From assembly GCF_018139145.2 (NCBI RefSeq), contig NC_059473.1, positions 8,300,503 to 8,364,502 of the forward strand: a stretch of 64,000 nt of DNA. Reading direction: 5' to 3'. Within the stretch, counting starts at the first letter, position 1, and the number at the start of each line of letters is the position of its first letter. Shown one piece after another: positions 26,201 through 40,300 of the stretch. A program made the position numbers and the translations under genes. The stretch is from Gymnogyps californianus (taxonomy: Eukaryota; Chordata; Aves; Accipitriformes; Cathartidae). Below the pieces are notes generated by a model, which was not told where the DNA came from, did no database searches, and saw only the letters and a list, made by a program, of their open reading frames with translations.

Positions 26201-26924
26201 GTGCGTGTAGTCCAAAGCACGTTCACTGTAGCTCCCCTGCTGTTTTTTGCTGTTTGTGCAAGTTTGCACTCTCTCATTCCGGAATATTAGTTTCTATTTT
26301 GCAATAATATCAGAAAGCGTTGGGTTACTTTTATATGTTTGAAATTTTCATCTTAGTTGGACAGCTTTATGAAACATCCAATCCTGAATCTATGACTGAA
26401 GAGTATAATATGAGAGATGAATTGAGACGAGAGGAAAGTCTAGAAATGTGGCACAAAGTAAATTTTTTTTTTAAAGAAAACATTATGCATCGCTCAAGTT
26501 TAGTTACTTTCTGAAATGGTACAACATTTTGCAAACAATAATAGAACTCACATTTTTGCATAGTTTGCAGTTTGACATATTTGGACTCTGATAGTTTTGA
26601 AAAGTAAAACATCCCACAAAACCAGTTGAAAGCAATTACTCAGATTGTAGCTGCAGAGGAATTGATTGTGCTTATGTGTCGTAATGTGAGGACACATCCA
26701 CATTTTTATTCTAGGAAAGTATGTTTGTGATTACTTTTTTCATCTCTTACTGTGGAAATGCTTTCTGGCTCTCGCAGCACACGTATATGTGATTGTATAT
26801 GACCATAGATACCATAGTAAAGATTGCGTTTCTGTGCATAGGGGGATGGATAAAAAGTTTTCCCATATTTTATTTTTTTCTTCCTTTCATCCTGAATGTT
26901 GATAAGAAGATTCTTGACCCCTTC

Positions 26925-26927
<3 letters not shown>

Positions 26928-26967
<40 letters not shown>
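26928..26967. repeat. Poly(A) tract, 40 A
   Basis: Forty uninterrupted A residues, the longest homopolymer in the window. No polyadenylation signal sits at the right distance upstream and no source gene is recognised, so it is not clearly a retroposon tail. Confidence 0.95.
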
Positions 26968-26969
<2 letters not shown>

Positions 26970-28479
26970 GCAAGTCTGAATCCACGACTTGAATTTGGGA
27001 AGAGCTATAGGAGTAAAGGAAAAAAGCAGTTAAGAATTCGTTAATGCCGTGTATAGGAGAAAGGGATCTGCACCCCTAGTAAAATAAATAGGTAGTGTAT
27101 CCCTTTTCATTGCGCTGATCCTCTTGCACACAACCTTGTTAGCGGAGGAGTAACTTTCCTGTGATGAGGACCTGAGTCTTCTCACGTGATTGCGTTGTAA
27201 AACAAAATTAGTTATTGTATGGGAAGTTAAAAATAAAGAAGGGAATTGCTAGCCTTGTGCTCTTGCACGAGTGGATGAGCTAGTTCAGGACAGTCCCTCT
27301 ATAAAGTGCATTTCATACTATGTTTACTTGTTATGCAAAATAGATGTAAATTTATGTAAATATACATGCAGAATAGATTTGACCCTCAGTCTGTTGGCGA
27401 GATGCCCGCGTGGCCCCGGGTACTACAGCACTTTCGATCTCTATATCCTGGCAATTTCCTGGGATTATATTATCATTTGATTTTTAATGCGAGTTTCAGC
27501 CACTTAACAGTCTGATCGGTTTCCCTTTTACCACCAGCTTTGCTCGTGCAGAAGTAAACAAACATATTTATCACCCCTGGGATCAGTAAGTGCTAATAAA
27601 GTTGCTGTTGCTTGCATTTTAGGTTTGATTTCATGACACAGACGCATTGTAAATGAACTAGTAGTGTTGTACTTGCCCCACAGCTCAGCAGGAAAGGTAA
27701 AGATCCGAGCCCAGCAGCAGCGCTGGGCTAAGAGCATCGTGATAGCTGGGCTGGCTTAGCCTCTGCGTGGTCCCTGTCTTGTGGGTTACCTCTGCGAGGG
27801 GTTCCTCACTGGCTTGGGGAGTTCCTGTAGCTCACAGAAACCAGCCAGGTTGGTGGCACTTCAAGACTGACATTTCAGATGGCCTCATTTGGTTTTAGTT
27901 CCAGTAACTCTGTGTTTACAGGGGAGTGGAAGTGAGAGTCTGTAACAAACTCGAACCACTGTGGGGTTTTTGTTTGCTTTTTTAAAAGTTGGCTACAGTG
28001 TGCCAAAGCTGGCTTCATTTTTGGAAGGAATACCGCCTGTCTTGTTACATGTGGAAATCCTGTAATTACATTTTTGAAAGCATAGTTAGATGTCTGTCTT
28101 AAGTGTGTTCCTCTGGGAATCAATCATAATACGTTACCTTCATTAAAAAAAAAAAATCGCGCTGGCACGTTATATCATCACAACGCAGGACACGGTACCA
28201 TTCATGTTTGATTTTTTTTAGGTATTCTAATTTCTGGTCTCTGCTATGCCTTTTAAACTAATGGTTTGCTGTTCCTGGCAGATATTTCCAGTGGACATTT
28301 TGTGCTAAAAGTTTTAGATTTGGGATTTTTGAGGCAATATGTACAGATGTAATTAATCCCTGAAGATTAACAGGAAGTTACTTTTTGCAAAAGCAGCGCT
28401 GACTCTGTGGCCCCTGAATTTCTTGCGAGGCAATATTTCTGTTGCAGTACAGATTGTATTAAAATATAACAGTAATTTC

Positions 28480-28605
28480 CACATTAATGTGTGATGCTTG
28501 ATTTATAGAACAAAATGTTATTGTCTAATTTGCCCATGGAAACTATTTCAATTATAGGCTCCCACTTATGTAATCAAATATGTAAAATAAATAAAAAGAC
28601 AAATA
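28480..28605. promoter_or_regulatory. Candidate conserved non-coding element
   Basis: A short block free of repeats, rich in ATTA/TAAT homeodomain-type cores and TGATTTAT/TAATCAAAT-type motifs, and lacking the homopolymer noise seen around it. This composition is typical of deeply conserved vertebrate enhancers. Conservation itself cannot be seen in one sequence. Confidence 0.25.
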
Positions 28606-31600
28606 AAACATCTCTTTTTCCCTGTGCTCCAGCCAGGAATTTTAATTCCTTTTAAATTAGCAAGTCCACTTGTATCTCTTGATTTTGTAGTTTCTTTTGA
28701 CAGTAATGTTGTAGGACTAACAGCATTTTCTGAATGCTGACTATTAGTTTTGTATATTGAATCATTCTTCTTGCATTTTGATTTCCCTGTTGTTACTAGT
28801 GAACTTGCTGTTCATCAGCTTATTACAGGTCTTGGAAATATGACCAAGCCTGTTCTCACATATGTCAGAGTATGTTGTTATTCAGGAACACGTACACACG
28901 GTGGGCTGGTGAAGCAGAAAGATCTTGCTGCCTTCACATGTGCATTAGAACAATGTACTTAGTATCAAGTCGCTCAGAAAATATTTAGAAAAACTTTAAT
29001 GAAATAGTTGTGAGAACAAAAAATGAAAAAGCTGTTAGATCTCATGATGATGTTTTTCACCTGAGAATACTTCACAGATGCCTTCTTTTTACATTGGTCC
29101 TTGGCTCCTGACCTTCACCTGTTGGCAAGATGGTGACCTATCCTCTAGTTGAGCAGCTCTGCTCAAAACCACTTGAAGTGTAAAACATGAACCTGATGAT
29201 GATGATGTGGGTGTGCCTCTTCCCAAAGGGCTGTCTCATCTGCAGTCCTCCCCACGTACATGAGGGATCTTGAGCAGGAATAATACAGTACAGGATTTTC
29301 TAGAATGGTTTGTCAACTTACCTGTTGGTTTCTGTTAAGCCTTGTCCCAGCTGTGATTGGTATTTACAGTAGTGAGATGTCTCTTAGAAAAAAATGATCG
29401 TGCGTACTCTTGTACCTGGATTGTGTCTGGTAGCTGTAGGTTTTCTTGTTAGCCTTGAAGGTCACTTTCTAAGCAAGCAGCAGCTTCCTTGTTTACGGAA
29501 TGGAGAAATCTATCAATAGAAATGGGATTTGGAAAATGAGACACCATTCCAAAAAAAGTGAAAAGTGTAAAGCAAGTAGCGTTGAGCTAAAGATTTTGAG
29601 GTTGTTTGAAAAGGCAGATAACAGGATGTGTTAGATTTTGAGCCTCCTGTTGGGCTCATTATATTTTCCTAAATGTCTTCTAAATAATAATCCACAATGA
29701 AATTGAAAACAGTGTTTCTGTCGGGCTTTTAGAGCTCTGATGCTAACAGTGACATCATAGTAGCATTACATTTTAGAGATAAACAGCACACAGCAGCACA
29801 GAACAAAGACACTTTGCACAAAAAGAGAAACCCACTTTCACTGGTTTGAAAGGGTATTTGATGGTTTTTACTGCCCTAGACTTTGATTGCAGAGTCCTGT
29901 AGCATTCTGTGGGCACTAAGTCCTCCGTAGTGCTAAAATATCGTTTGTAATGAAGAATTTCAGTGATTTTTAATAAACAACTTTAGTTTCCAGTCTTGCT
30001 TTTTTAATATTAAAAAATCATTGATTTTTCTTATCATATTTAGACATTCAGTTTTAGAGTGATTCTTACAGAAAAAGAGGATTATCTTTGTGAGGGTTTT
30101 GTTGTTTCCTTGTAAATGAAAAGGCTTACAGAGGGTAAGTACTTGATAGGCAAAAATGCCACCTTCATCTGTTAATATTGGTATGATCTATCTTTGGAGC
30201 AATGTTGAGCTGAATCAATGATTATGACGGAAAAGGGATTATTTAGATTAAAAAATGATTCAGTTATGTTGCCAATCAAAGTTGTCATTGGATCTCAGTT
30301 ATAAGACTGTTAGAAAGCTGTTGCACTGATCTTTAACTGTAATGCATAATATCACTCATTTGTAATAGCATTCATGTAGCCACTTAACTTGGCTCCGTGG
30401 CTGTTGATGCCAATATATCAGCCGCTCTGCCGCATTCTCAAAACAACAAAAAAACCCCCAGAGCCTCAAACTACTGACAGATGGGGAATTTTTGCCTTTT
30501 CTGTAGGAGTTTGTTTCATCGAGGCCTCTAGGCACGTCTAACTTCAGTGATCTCAGTGCATGGTCTTGAACCCTAGGCTTTCCAAAAACTTGTTTCCACT
30601 AAGGATTCTCCCTCCTTCTTCCCCATACTGCTTACCATTGCTTCTATTCCTAGTGGGATGGCATGTGCAGCGCTTGACTCTGGACTCTATTACGAAGGAA
30701 CACATAAGTTGGCAGTGTTTTCTCTTTCTTTTTCCTATTGATTTGCTTTCATGTCACCCTCTCTCTCAATAGCTCGTTTTCTTTTAGACTTCACATCAGG
30801 GGAATTGCAAAAGAGGAGGAGGGAATGTACTCGTGGTGAAAGCCATGCTTTGCTCTTATTTGAACATTGTTAGGACCAAAAGTTTGAAAATAATAAAAAA
30901 GGTTATTTCTCTACAGTAGTGTCCTTGTGATAACAGTATTTTTCTGGAGTCCTCAGATTTTAATGACCTCAATCAGAAGATGCATATGGGAGTCAGTATG
31001 TTTGCATGCTCTTGCTTGATGGGTGATTTTTGGTAAAGGCCTGCCTTGGTTTTTAGCTGCTGGGTTTACTTTTTCGCCTGTGCAAGTATGATAATTTTAG
31101 AGTTTACAGAGATCAGCCGTTCCTGTTCACCTCTGCCACGTTACAGTGTTTGGGCAGGAATGTGAGATTTGGTCTTGGAGGATGATGGACAGGATGGTAC
31201 AGAACAGGCTCTGGTGAGAGAAAACCTGGGGGGTAAAATGAGATGGTAAAACCTGTTATTTTTTTCCAGAGCTGAATAAGTCATCTTTGAAGTTAGCATA
31301 ATTTGTTTAGTTTCTGCTATACCTTGTTGTTTATGTAGATTTCTCTTACCCCCATGTTAATGTGAGACGATGTATCTTATAAAGAAGAAAAATTTCAGCT
31401 TTTGCTATAAAACCTCTGTTATACACCCAAGTTAGCCACAGTTTGCTTCATTTTATTAAAAAATATAGTGAGGTGTTCCTTGTGAACTGCTGGCAAGCTG
31501 CTAATTTGTCTCTCAGATGTACATGTCAGATGGCCTTGCAAATAGAAATACTAACCTTCTGGATTTGTTCAGTTGCGGTACAGAAATGTATGTTCTTTAA

Positions 31601-34600
31601 TTGTTCACTTCAGGATCACAGAAACAGAAATGCGATCTCATCAATATGCACTCGAGGCTTAAGAGCTCCATGCTGTTACATCTGTGTGATTTAGGAAGTT
31701 TAAAATAGGCTTTGCAGATGTTGGGAGTAATGGAGTATGTTGTTTACTTTTTATTCATTTCCATCGTATGTCATACTCTGTACATGAATAGTCAATCATA
31801 TTGGAGTATATCTTCTATAAGGATTTCCTGTGCTTTCAGTGTGTCTTGTTTATAAATATTTAACTTTTGTTTGTTAAATTTGGGTTAGGCAATATTTCAC
31901 AAGGGTCTCTTTCGTAAGCGTGAAACGCAAAGTAATTTGATTTATAGGTACCAAATCCTTGAATTATTGGTGGTTTTACCAATATGGATGTCTTGCAATA
32001 GTACCATAATGCTTCTAAAATAAGGTGGCATTTGTTTTTTTTTTTTAAATACGTATTGAAACAGCCGGAAGTCAATACCAAAGATCAGCCATTGTGACTT
32101 GGCTTGTGTTGCTGTGATTAAATTAATGTCCAACATGCTGCAATTTACAGCTATAGTGATACCAACAAAGTAAGAAACCTTAAATGTAAACTGGTAAGTT
32201 ATTGCTTTTCTTAAAAAGATTCTTTTAATAGAAGATCAATGTGACATTAATTTTGCTGGGCAGTATGTCTTTTGTAATGCTTTGAATTTTGCTTCAACAT
32301 GGACCCCAACGTGCAAATTAACTATTATTCATTATGCTAAGACAAGTTAGTGTATGTTATGCCTGTTACATGAGTAATTGGTGCTGCTTTCGTTACTGCC
32401 TGAATGCACTTTTACTGCTGCAATAAAGCATTCTTCTTTTACACGAGTTCCTATTGCAGTATTTTTCCATCTCTCTGTTTTACGTACATATATGTTGTAC
32501 TAAAGAATAAAGTGAGATCAAATTCAGTCACAGACTTGATCTCCAGACTCACTGTCGTCTTGGTCCACCAGTTGTTTTTTGACAGGCAAATTGTCCCTAT
32601 AGCTGAGGGAGGAAAGCTGAAAGGATGCTGTCGAGCTGATAAGTTTTCGAGATAGTTCCTTGCATTACTTTAGGAAGGAGTAAAATATAAAACTAGTATT
32701 TGCTGTAGGTACGATCAGATTTTCTATACTGATTTTACTAGCAACTGCAGTTTGAGAAAGAAATGTTTCTATCTTAGCCAGCTGGAACTGCATTGGACTG
32801 TAACTTAGCATTCATTCTGGATTTTTGGTGTCCATGTGTTCATAACCACAAATCTTGTTAAATTAGATCCAGCACTTGTATTTATGTGCGCAGTACATTA
32901 GCTTTAAAAGATAAGCTTGTATGCATCTACATATTTTAGTGTACAAACAGACTTTAGCATATAAATGGTCCTCCTCAATGCCAGATTTTACTTATCAGTT
33001 GCAGTGTTAAACTCGCTCTAAACCATAATTTTTTGATTACATAATATTATAGGTATTCAATATGCAAACAAAGAAATGTTTGGGTTCAGTTTTCCTCCAT
33101 ATGCAGTGCTTTATTCACACATTCTGAAACTAAAATTTGGGGGCTTTTAAATTGCTAAGCAATGTGCTGCTAGCACTTAATATTTAAAATAGGCACAGAA
33201 TGTAAGTAATTGTTTTATTGCCATCAACACATGTCTCTCCGTGATTGTTTTGGCTTGTGCCCTGGGTGAGTTAGGAGGTGGCAACTGTGACTTTTAATAT
33301 TCTCATCCCTGTGCCCCTTCTTTTCTTTTTTGTTTTCTCAGTTGCAAAGAAATTGGGCTTTCAAAAATTTTTGTACTAAGTTCTTACTTGTGCCCTACTG
33401 TCTCCCAGTTTTTTTGATTGTAATGTGGCCTGGTGAGGGAGGGAAAACAATATAAAATATAAGTTTTGTTCTCCAGCGTGGAAAATAGCCCTAGAGAAAT
33501 TAGTGAGTGACTGATAGTCATCTGCCTTATGAAACCCAAAGAAAAACAGCAAAGATACCTTTCTAGTCAAGGACCTAAAAGTGAGAGAGTATTACCTTGA
33601 GCTTTATACCATAAAGTAGTCCTTACTTGAAAGGAGGAGCCCAATTCCTTGGGCTTACCAGGAAAGGGAACAGTGGTCTGGGTGGTATGGAAAAATGAAA
33701 ATTAATTACCAGCACCTTTAGAAATGAGAGGGGATCCGTTATTGCTTGAAGATTAGTAGTGCTGTGTTGCACAGTGTTGTATTCTGCCATTTATAGACTT
33801 CCCAATGACGTTCAAGGAGCTGGTCTCAGCTTCTAACAAATAAGTAGCGCTGCAACTTTCTTGTAATCCCTCCCTTTCCCTCAGAAAATTATTATGTTTA
33901 TTATTTATGTTATTCAACGGAAGCATGTCAGCTGGAGGGTGTTTGGGTTTTGGTTTGGGTTTTGTTCTGCGTGAGGGCTCTGTAATGCATTGCTCTGTCA
34001 AGACCTTTGGTTTTGGAGCTAGTTCCCTGTGCGGTCCTTCTGGATATGCTTGAAAAGCCGCCTTTCTCTGAGGCTGGCGAGGGTTTGTTTGGTAAGGTGA
34101 GGGTTTTTGGAGGGGTGTAGGATAGGAATAGGGGAATGGATGGCATCATGATAAAGCTAATGGTCAAATTGTGCTCCAGCTGTGCCGATTGCAACATGTG
34201 ATTGTAAGCTGAAAGGATGAAATACACGGAATTGAAGCGCATGAAAACATTTGTAAGAAGCGACGTTACGGGGAGGTGAGAGGAAGAGGGGCAGAAGGCT
34301 CTGGGCTGACATTTTTGTTAAATTGACTTTCAAAGCCTCTTTGGCGTGGAGCGAATACCTGATGTTTCCATTATGGGCTAGCACTGCTACTGCAGCAGGC
34401 ACTGCCTGAGAGCGCCCAGATCTGCTACAGTAAGCCAGATTGCTCTGGAGGCTGCTGTGGAAGTATCCTCCGGCACAGGAGACAGAATGTCACCCTTAAT
34501 ATTTGTAATTACAAAGTGCAATAGTGACATCCACAGACAGGAGGCATGGCAACAGTAGATTTGTGACTACCGTTGTGTCTTGCCGTGATGCAACTCTGCC

Positions 34601-35189
34601 CCCAGAAATAGGGAACAACATAATAATACCGAAGACCATCTTCAGCTTCACTTTCTCCTCTTTCAAGATGGATGACAAAATATATGTGTAGGGATGCTAC
34701 TTATTTCCTAATTATATAGAAAAAAAGATTTAAATGAGGGATAGTGATCTCTGCTTTTAGTCTGAAACATGCTTCTGAAGATCAAATATTTCTAATGTGT
34801 CTTCAAAAAATAGTTTATTAGTAGATGGAGAAACAGTGCAAAAGCTCAACTATGCTTAAAATGTAATATATGCCACGTTGACGCTAATCATTTTGTGATA
34901 TGTGGCATGATTCCCTTAATCACCTATGAGAACTTTCAGAAGTTGTTAACATTTTCTTTCATTTGTACAGCAATGTCATCCTCTGTTTTTTTGAGGAAAG
35001 AATAACCCTCTGTTGGCTTATGCAAATAAATCATCTCTTAATGCACTTGAAACAGAATGGTTCCCAAAGGAAGATGAGTGGCAAATCAAACTGGCTGCAA
35101 ATGAAAGTAACCTCTCAGACCAGAGTTACAAATGTTTTATTCAGATGAACAAAGCGTCTTTATTTTAGCACTTTAATCCATTTTCCTTT

Positions 35190-35625
35190 TGCTTTTTTCC
35201 AAATAGTACTGTCATCCTGAAATGACAAGGATTGATCGTTAAATTACCGTTGCGTAATTTGCCTCATCACTCTTCTGTAGACAGTGTTTGATTGAAAGTT
35301 CAAGTCTTTTGATGGGTATTGCTAATATGGAATTTTTAAAGTTTTGGGCAATGTATTACAATTTTTGACAAAAATGCAAACAGTTTGCTACTTGGATGAT
35401 TAACGTTTAATTAATAGCTTTGCAAAAGAATCAAATGTGTTGTTTCTAATTAGTTGAAGGATTGTATTCTTAGTGCATCCCAACATGATAGATTTTTCCC
35501 AAATTGCCTCTGTAGCTGCTTATTTAAAATTCTGAATGTTGCCTTTAATGTGGATAGCTTTTGCAGCCAGTGTTTTCCGAGTCACTTAAGTTTCGCTTCT
35601 GTATTAGTCTGCCATGAATTATCTA
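35190..35625. promoter_or_regulatory. Candidate conserved non-coding element
   Basis: About 430 bp without repeats or homopolymers, carrying dense short motifs (GATTGATCGTTAAATTAC, GATTAACGTTTAATTAATAG, CTAATTAG). No coding frame fits. The text resembles developmental enhancers, but this is a judgement on composition only. Confidence 0.25.
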
Positions 35626-37261
35626 GGGGATAATGTTTTGTAAACGTTTATATAGTATTGTCATATTTTTAATGCTGTAAGAATGTCAGTGTTCTGGTTT
35701 AGAAAAAAAGGCACTTTTTTCAGCAAAAGTTCTCCAGATAAGCCAATATGCTGCTGTGAAACTGCCCTCTGCCAGCTGTCATGGATGATATAACTGTATT
35801 CGTACCTGCAGTATTTATGGCGAAAGTTTTCTCGGAAAGGAAAAATGCAAGCAGGTAAATGTTGTATTGCTTTTGCCAGTTTGCAAAGCTGAATGAGAGA
35901 CGATTGGCTGCTTTTGACTGGATGCATGAGGGTGGTTTTTTTTTTTTTCTTTCTTCCCTGAACCTTGCTTTGCTGAGTGTATTGGATTGCTGTCTCTCTG
36001 CCAACACTGTGTGTGTTTCCATGTTCAGGAGGATTTTTGATGATCCAGCTCTCAGCTGCCAGAAGCGTAGTCAATGAAATGATGCTCCCAAGGTCATCCA
36101 TAATGCGCGTGGGTGTATTTCCTCACTGTAAACTGTGTTCACAGCCATCCCAGGAAATGGAACTGGCTTTGATTTTTGGCTTTGGCCGTAGCTTCAGACA
36201 GATCTGCCTCTTCACTTAAAGCTGGGGAGAGAGAAAGCTGACAAATATAGGGGAAAAAAAAGAAGTAGAAAAAATGCACTTTATAAGGCTGGTGGCTTTA
36301 ATTAAAATCCCAGTGCAAAGTTTACCAAATGCACACTGCACAGTTTATGCTAAAGTTTAGTAAAAGCACATTTAAGCACTCATTTGTTAAGCAGTTGGTT
36401 TTTTTAGGCAAGGGATAGTTGATGCTGGCAGTATAAAAGATTCATTTGTATCTCTAGATTGCAGTCAGCAACGTTCTTATGCTGTTGGTTTTATTGGGTT
36501 TATAATAGTTATTTCTGATGCCAAGCAAAGGAAACGCTAAATGTAATGAGGGATTTTAAAAAGTGTTTGAAACCAACAGAAATTCCTGTAAATTAAATTC
36601 AGTTCTCTGTAAGGCCAGAAGATTAAGATTTTCATATATACATGTGTGTTTGTATATGTGTGAATGTAATGTAAGTATATTTATTGAGAGGACCTGCATT
36701 TTTTTTTTTTCTATGAATGCTCATGCAGATGGTCTTTATTTCTTTTTTTCTTTTAAAAGACAAAGTAGTTTTGTATTTGGACATATTGAGGGCAAGCTTT
36801 GTGCTTAGTTTTGCATGAATGGAAGCAGATACCAAAATCATTGTAGTCATCTGGTCTGACTTTTTATGCCTCTTCTGTGTAACGTAGGAAGTGTTTGGGC
36901 TGGATTTCCCTGATGTATAAAATCATGTGGTGCAGGCACCACTGTTGACATTAGCTGCTCCATAAAAGAGAGCATTATATTTGTCTGTGTGTTCACAGTG
37001 GGTTGCATGTAATATACAAGGAACAGCCTCATCAGCAGGGCACCCAGACTCTGGCAAGTCGTGTTTATCTCAGTGGCGTTTTGGCTACAACCCCTTCGAG
37101 AGTCCAGATAAAGCCTAACGTATCATATACTCTCATATGAACCTTTTGTCCAGAAAGTAAAAACTACTGAAAGTCCCCAATGTGAGTCTGTAGGTAGCTG
37201 GGGAGATGTAACCAGACAACTGTAGGCTGTTTTTATTGATTTCTTTCTTCTTTAAATTCAG

Positions 37262-37372
37262 GACCTATGACTGTGCTATCACCCAGTCAGCGGCACAGAA
37301 GGACAATGACCTTGTTCTTGCTGAAGTCAATGGGAGTTTTGCTGTTGACTTCAACAAGAGCGCGAGTCCGAG
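37262..37372 (+). other. Splice-bounded open segment within an old palindromic repeat
   Basis: A long pyrimidine-rich tract runs into TTCAG at 37257-37261, and AG|GTGAGA follows at 37371-37378. Between them are 111 bp with two of three frames open. One frame (from 37263) reads TYDCAITQSAAQKDNDLVLA and then EVNGSFAVDFNKSASPR. The right half contains the perfect inverted repeat GAAGTCAA...TTGACTTC. That pattern matches an old amniote interspersed repeat I have seen often, rather than a protein family. If it is ever used as an exon, it would be an exonised repeat. There is no evidence of a host gene. Confidence 0.15.
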
Positions 37373-40300
37373 GTGAGAGAACTGGCTGCAGGTCCTTAAT
37401 AGAAAAAGCCTAACACTTCTTATTTCTTTTGGGTAATATTTAACTGTTTAGGTTTCTCTCTCTGATATCTACACAGAAAAGAGAGTTCTTCCCTGCGGGA
37501 GTTCATTGCAAGACTAAAGTTGAAGTTATATACTGTTGCACAACACTGCTCGGCTGCTCTCGTAAGGATTTATTAATTGGCATTATTATTTTAGGTGTTA
37601 TAAATGAAGGATGCAGAGAAATTGTGAGATTTATTGAAAGCTTTTTTTCAAACAACATAGTATTAGTTGGGGTTTTAAAGATGCTGAGCACTGGTGGTTG
37701 CTTAGTGTTTCTGATAACCAGGCCCATCTCTATGGCAAACAAGTTAAGAAGCCAGATGAATCGGAGGTAAGACACTGCTGTGTCTGTGCACTGGAGATGT
37801 GCATCAAAAACTGAAATCGTTTTCTGAAGGGAGTTTTAAAGATTTCCTTTTTTTTCTTTTTTTTTTTTTTTTTTGGCGGAGGGTGGATTCTGAGGACAGG
37901 CTTTTACTCCTAGTGATTTGTTCCTGCAATCCTGTGGAAACTTCTTAATCTGTTAACATGGGGATTTTCTTACATGACCCTGCAGGGGCCTGTTTAGCAG
38001 CAAGAACCAAGATTTTTTTTTTTTTCCTGATAAACCACTGGCAGAGATATGATCCATTGAGAGAAGAGTTGAGAGCTGGCTAGGTGTTTTAGTATTTCTC
38101 TAGCTAAACTGGCAGTTTTTCATTAAGGGTCTAAATATGCTGCCTGAGACTTGATAGAATTGAGAGCGGGATAATTATAATGAGATCATGATGCATTCTA
38201 GGTCCTTATCCTGCTGCTAGAGTATGAGGCCACGTATGACTAATTCACGGACTGAGGTCCAGACTTGCAAATATTTTTCATATCACAGGAATTTTTTTGG
38301 TGAAATTCATACTTTCATATTCTGTCTTTATTTGGCTGCATATAGACTTTCTTTCTGAGTTTATGGTGATCACAAAAAAGGTTTAATACACAGTCTCCTC
38401 TGTATCTTGCTTCACTTTTGTTTCATTTAGTTACTTGGTACGGCCCTTCCATTGCCTTCACATCCGACTGCGGCAGCTCCTCCGTGAGCAACCATCTTCT
38501 GTGAGCAAATACCCTTTTGTGTAGTCTGGACGCAGGAGCTTCTACAGTCTTTAGGAATAACTCTGCATTTGGAGAGAGAAAAACTAGGGAAAAGCCAACT
38601 CTGTTGCCCCATGCAGTCTATTCATTTGGTTTGTATTTTGAAGATACTTTGTCAGAAGGACTAGAACTTGATTTTAAACACCACCCCACCCCCCAAAAAA
38701 AAGGTGGTGGGGGGGCAGGAAGACAGGTCACAGGACTGTGCTGTACCTAAGAATGTGATGTTAATCTTTCTTATTCAAAGTAGTTTGCTTTAATCATGTT
38801 TGTCATGGCTCAGGACGACTGTAGAAAGCATCAACAAGTGTTAGATCCTATTGCTGCTGTGACCTGATCGGTAGGACTTGATGCTATGTAAAGCATGTAT
38901 TGGGTTTTTCTTTCCTTACTCTTGCTGGTATTTTGAAGAAGGTGAATACCATTAGAGTGTTTCATTTATTGGAAAATAAGCAGGTGTATGCTAAGTGACT
39001 TGCCTAAGACATGCAACCTGTCAGTGCTAAAGACTAGAACAATAACTGGATTGTCTTGTATTCTTTATGTGCATATATATGTGAAAAGTACTTCCTGAGC
39101 TGCTTGAAAGGGAATGCAGGGAAGGGGTCTTACGGACTTGTTTATCCATAATAATCTTTGCCTTTTGAGTACTAATTTTTCCAGTTTTCATTAATCTAAG
39201 AGAAAAGATGCATAGAGTAACTTTTTAAAAAAAAAGTTGTTCCTGTGTTTGGTGTTTGAAAGAAGTGGGAAGCGTCCTCTAAAAATCCTGACTGTTCAGG
39301 AATCCAGTTCAGTTTCAGTAGCTGTATCTGATACACAGCTTTCCAGTTTTGCTTTAAGGATGTGAAGTTATTGACAGTCCTACACATCCATGAAAGGATA
39401 AGTAAATGAATTGTTATTAAGGAGTGTTGAAAGAAGTGATTGTCATTGAAGAGTTAGAAAAATGTTAATGTCAGGATTGACAAGGAGGTAATTATACTTC
39501 AGTAGCTTCGTATTCAATTGATGTTTACTGGCAGGAAATCTGGAGAGTATTTCACAGGCCTATAGCCTGCCTCCCTCCTTATTCACATTTTCTGCCTCTG
39601 TCTCTTCTCTGTCTTCTGGTCTTGTTTGTCCCTTTCATGTATGCACACTTGTATGCATGTTTTCTCGGGGGGGGGAGGCTGTTTAAAAAGCTGCAACCCT
39701 CTTTCTCCTTTCACTGGATGTAAAAAGATTGCTTCATTCAGATTAGAACAGAATTCAGTTCATTGGAAGTCATTATCAATTATGAGAACAATACGGGCCC
39801 TATTCTGACGTTTCATATGCTTTCTATGCCTTCGATTATCCGTGGTTTAAATGGCAGGGGCACGAGGGAAGTTCTCAGTTTAAAGTATGCAATGTTGGTG
39901 TCCTCTCTTCTCAACTTCCTAAGTGTTTATTAAGGCACTTACCAGAAAACTCCAAGTGTTGGGCTTACTTCCCACAAGGAGGTAAAAATAACAGAGAAAG
40001 GAATGACTGGGGAATCAGTGTGATCTTTTGGGGTTTATTAAAATTTTTCAAGGCTGGAGTTTGCTGTGACTGTAAAGTTGCATATTCTATCGGGTGCAAA
40101 GCTGTAGGTTCTGACACCCCAAAAATCTTCCCAGGTCCTGTCTCTGTGTGTCCAGGAATTCATGCCATTTCCTTCATTACCTAATAAGAAGGCCATCTTT
40201 ATAGTATTGTGTGAATGGAAAAGGCTTTCCTCAGAGCCATCTACTTATTCCTCTTTTGGAGCTTTTGAGGTCTTAACTGGGAGTACCTTGCAGCTGCAAG

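Larger units (their letters stand above)
23205..37261. other. Long non-coding stretch
   Basis: No gene or intact element is recognised over 14 kb. It holds an A40 tract at 26928-26967 and CA/A-rich low complexity at 23915-23960. An 18-bp perfect AT palindrome lies at 30000-30017, and a GT-rich segment near 33935-33965. A frame of about 110 codons ending at 24921 follows a pyrimidine-rich acceptor-like site at about 24560, but it has a stop between the two and matches nothing known. Segments near 28480-28600 and 35190-35620 look like candidate conserved non-coding elements. Confidence 0.55.
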
